This document shows positions 12,912-13,069 of a stretch of 13,069 nucleotides of DNA, one piece after another. A program made the translations under genes and the position numbers. Positions within the stretch are counted from its first letter, which is position 1, and every line of letters starts with the position of its first letter. Under the pieces are notes generated by a model. It was not told the DNA's origin. It did not search any database and was given only the letters and a program-made list of their open reading frames with translations. This DNA comes from CAZQEZ01 sp964592475 (GTDB lineage: Bacteria; Bacteroidota; Bacteroidia; Cytophagales; Cyclobacteriaceae), in the NCBI GenBank assembly GCA_964592475.1, contig CAZQEZ010000120.1:1-13069 (forward strand), given 5' to 3'.

Positions 12912-13069
12912 TTAGTCCCTTTTTCTACTTTTCCAGCTTTTAATAATTCTTTCTCTATGATAAGCCTCTTTTTTAGAAGCAAAGGCTTCCTGTAACACTA
13001 TCTTCCAGTCATTAGCTTTACCAGTAAATCCTTTATGGTTGGAATTATGCTTTCTGATCCTTTCTGGCA
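12912..13069 (-). CDS. GIY-YIG nuclease domain protein (UvrC/URI-like), C-terminal part only
   Basis: The window holds the last 51 codons of a minus-strand gene whose start lies beyond 13069. The visible sequence runs PERIRKHNSNHKGFTGKAND, then WKIVLQEAFASKKEAYHRER, and ends IIKSWKSRKRD with TAA at 12914-12912. This is the typical C-terminal half of the roughly 80-100-residue single-domain GIY-YIG proteins common in Bacteroidota. It shows the RIRKHN helix, the W-K-I-V strand, the E-A-F-x-S-K-K-E-A helix start with the conserved Glu, and the KSWKSRKR tail. The GIY and YIG motifs themselves lie outside the window. These small proteins are probable endonucleases; their cellular roles are mostly untested. 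No disabling mutation is seen in the visible part. Confidence 0.8.
   Translation of the reverse strand, partial: PERIRKHNSNHKGFTGKANDWKIVLQEAFASKKEAYHRERIIKSWKSRKRD

Overview
The window looks like a chromosome segment of a low-GC member of the Bacteroidota, most likely in or near the Cytophagales. The evidence is a PorP/SprF-family type IX secretion protein, several exact matches to the phylum's TAnnTTTG -7 promoter box, the near absence of Shine-Dalgarno sequences, and the family look of the sugar genes, the AraC remnant and the S24 regulator. A run of 100 Ns at 9506-9605 marks a scaffold gap inside a gene. Both window ends cut genes.

Left part (1-2904): the 3' three quarters of panB (pantothenate synthesis) is followed on the same strand by a small DUF2062 membrane protein. 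A secreted N-acetylmuramoyl-L-alanine amidase converges on it, with a two-way terminator between. A 330-base gene-free stretch with two hairpins follows.

Sugar block (2905-7402): galT, xylB and xylA form a minus-strand operon ending in a strong terminator. It joins galactose-1-phosphate metabolism to xylose isomerisation and phosphorylation but has no transporter. Upstream lies a candidate palindromic operator and the decayed remains of an AraC-family regulator, with its N-terminus lost, an internal deletion and a frameshift.

Envelope and stress block (7403-10188): a 577-residue PorP/SprF protein carries a lysine-rich linker with 11-residue repeats and a C-terminal SPOR domain. Next is a three-BON-domain protein interrupted by the scaffold gap, with a strong Shine-Dalgarno sequence that fixes its true start upstream of the gap.

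Right part (10185-13069): a LuxC-type acyl-CoA reductase and a 2[4Fe-4S] ferredoxin are divergently transcribed from a 98-base region with back-to-back promoter boxes. Then come an S24-type HTH regulator, a convergent 58-residue coiled-coil protein with a strong Shine-Dalgarno sequence, and the C-terminal part of a GIY-YIG nuclease-domain gene.

I see no complete new defence or mobile system. The most unusual items are the PorP-linker-SPOR fusion, the two strong Shine-Dalgarno sites in a genome that otherwise lacks them, the altered scissile dipeptide of the S24 regulator, and the wrecked regulator beside an intact sugar operon.
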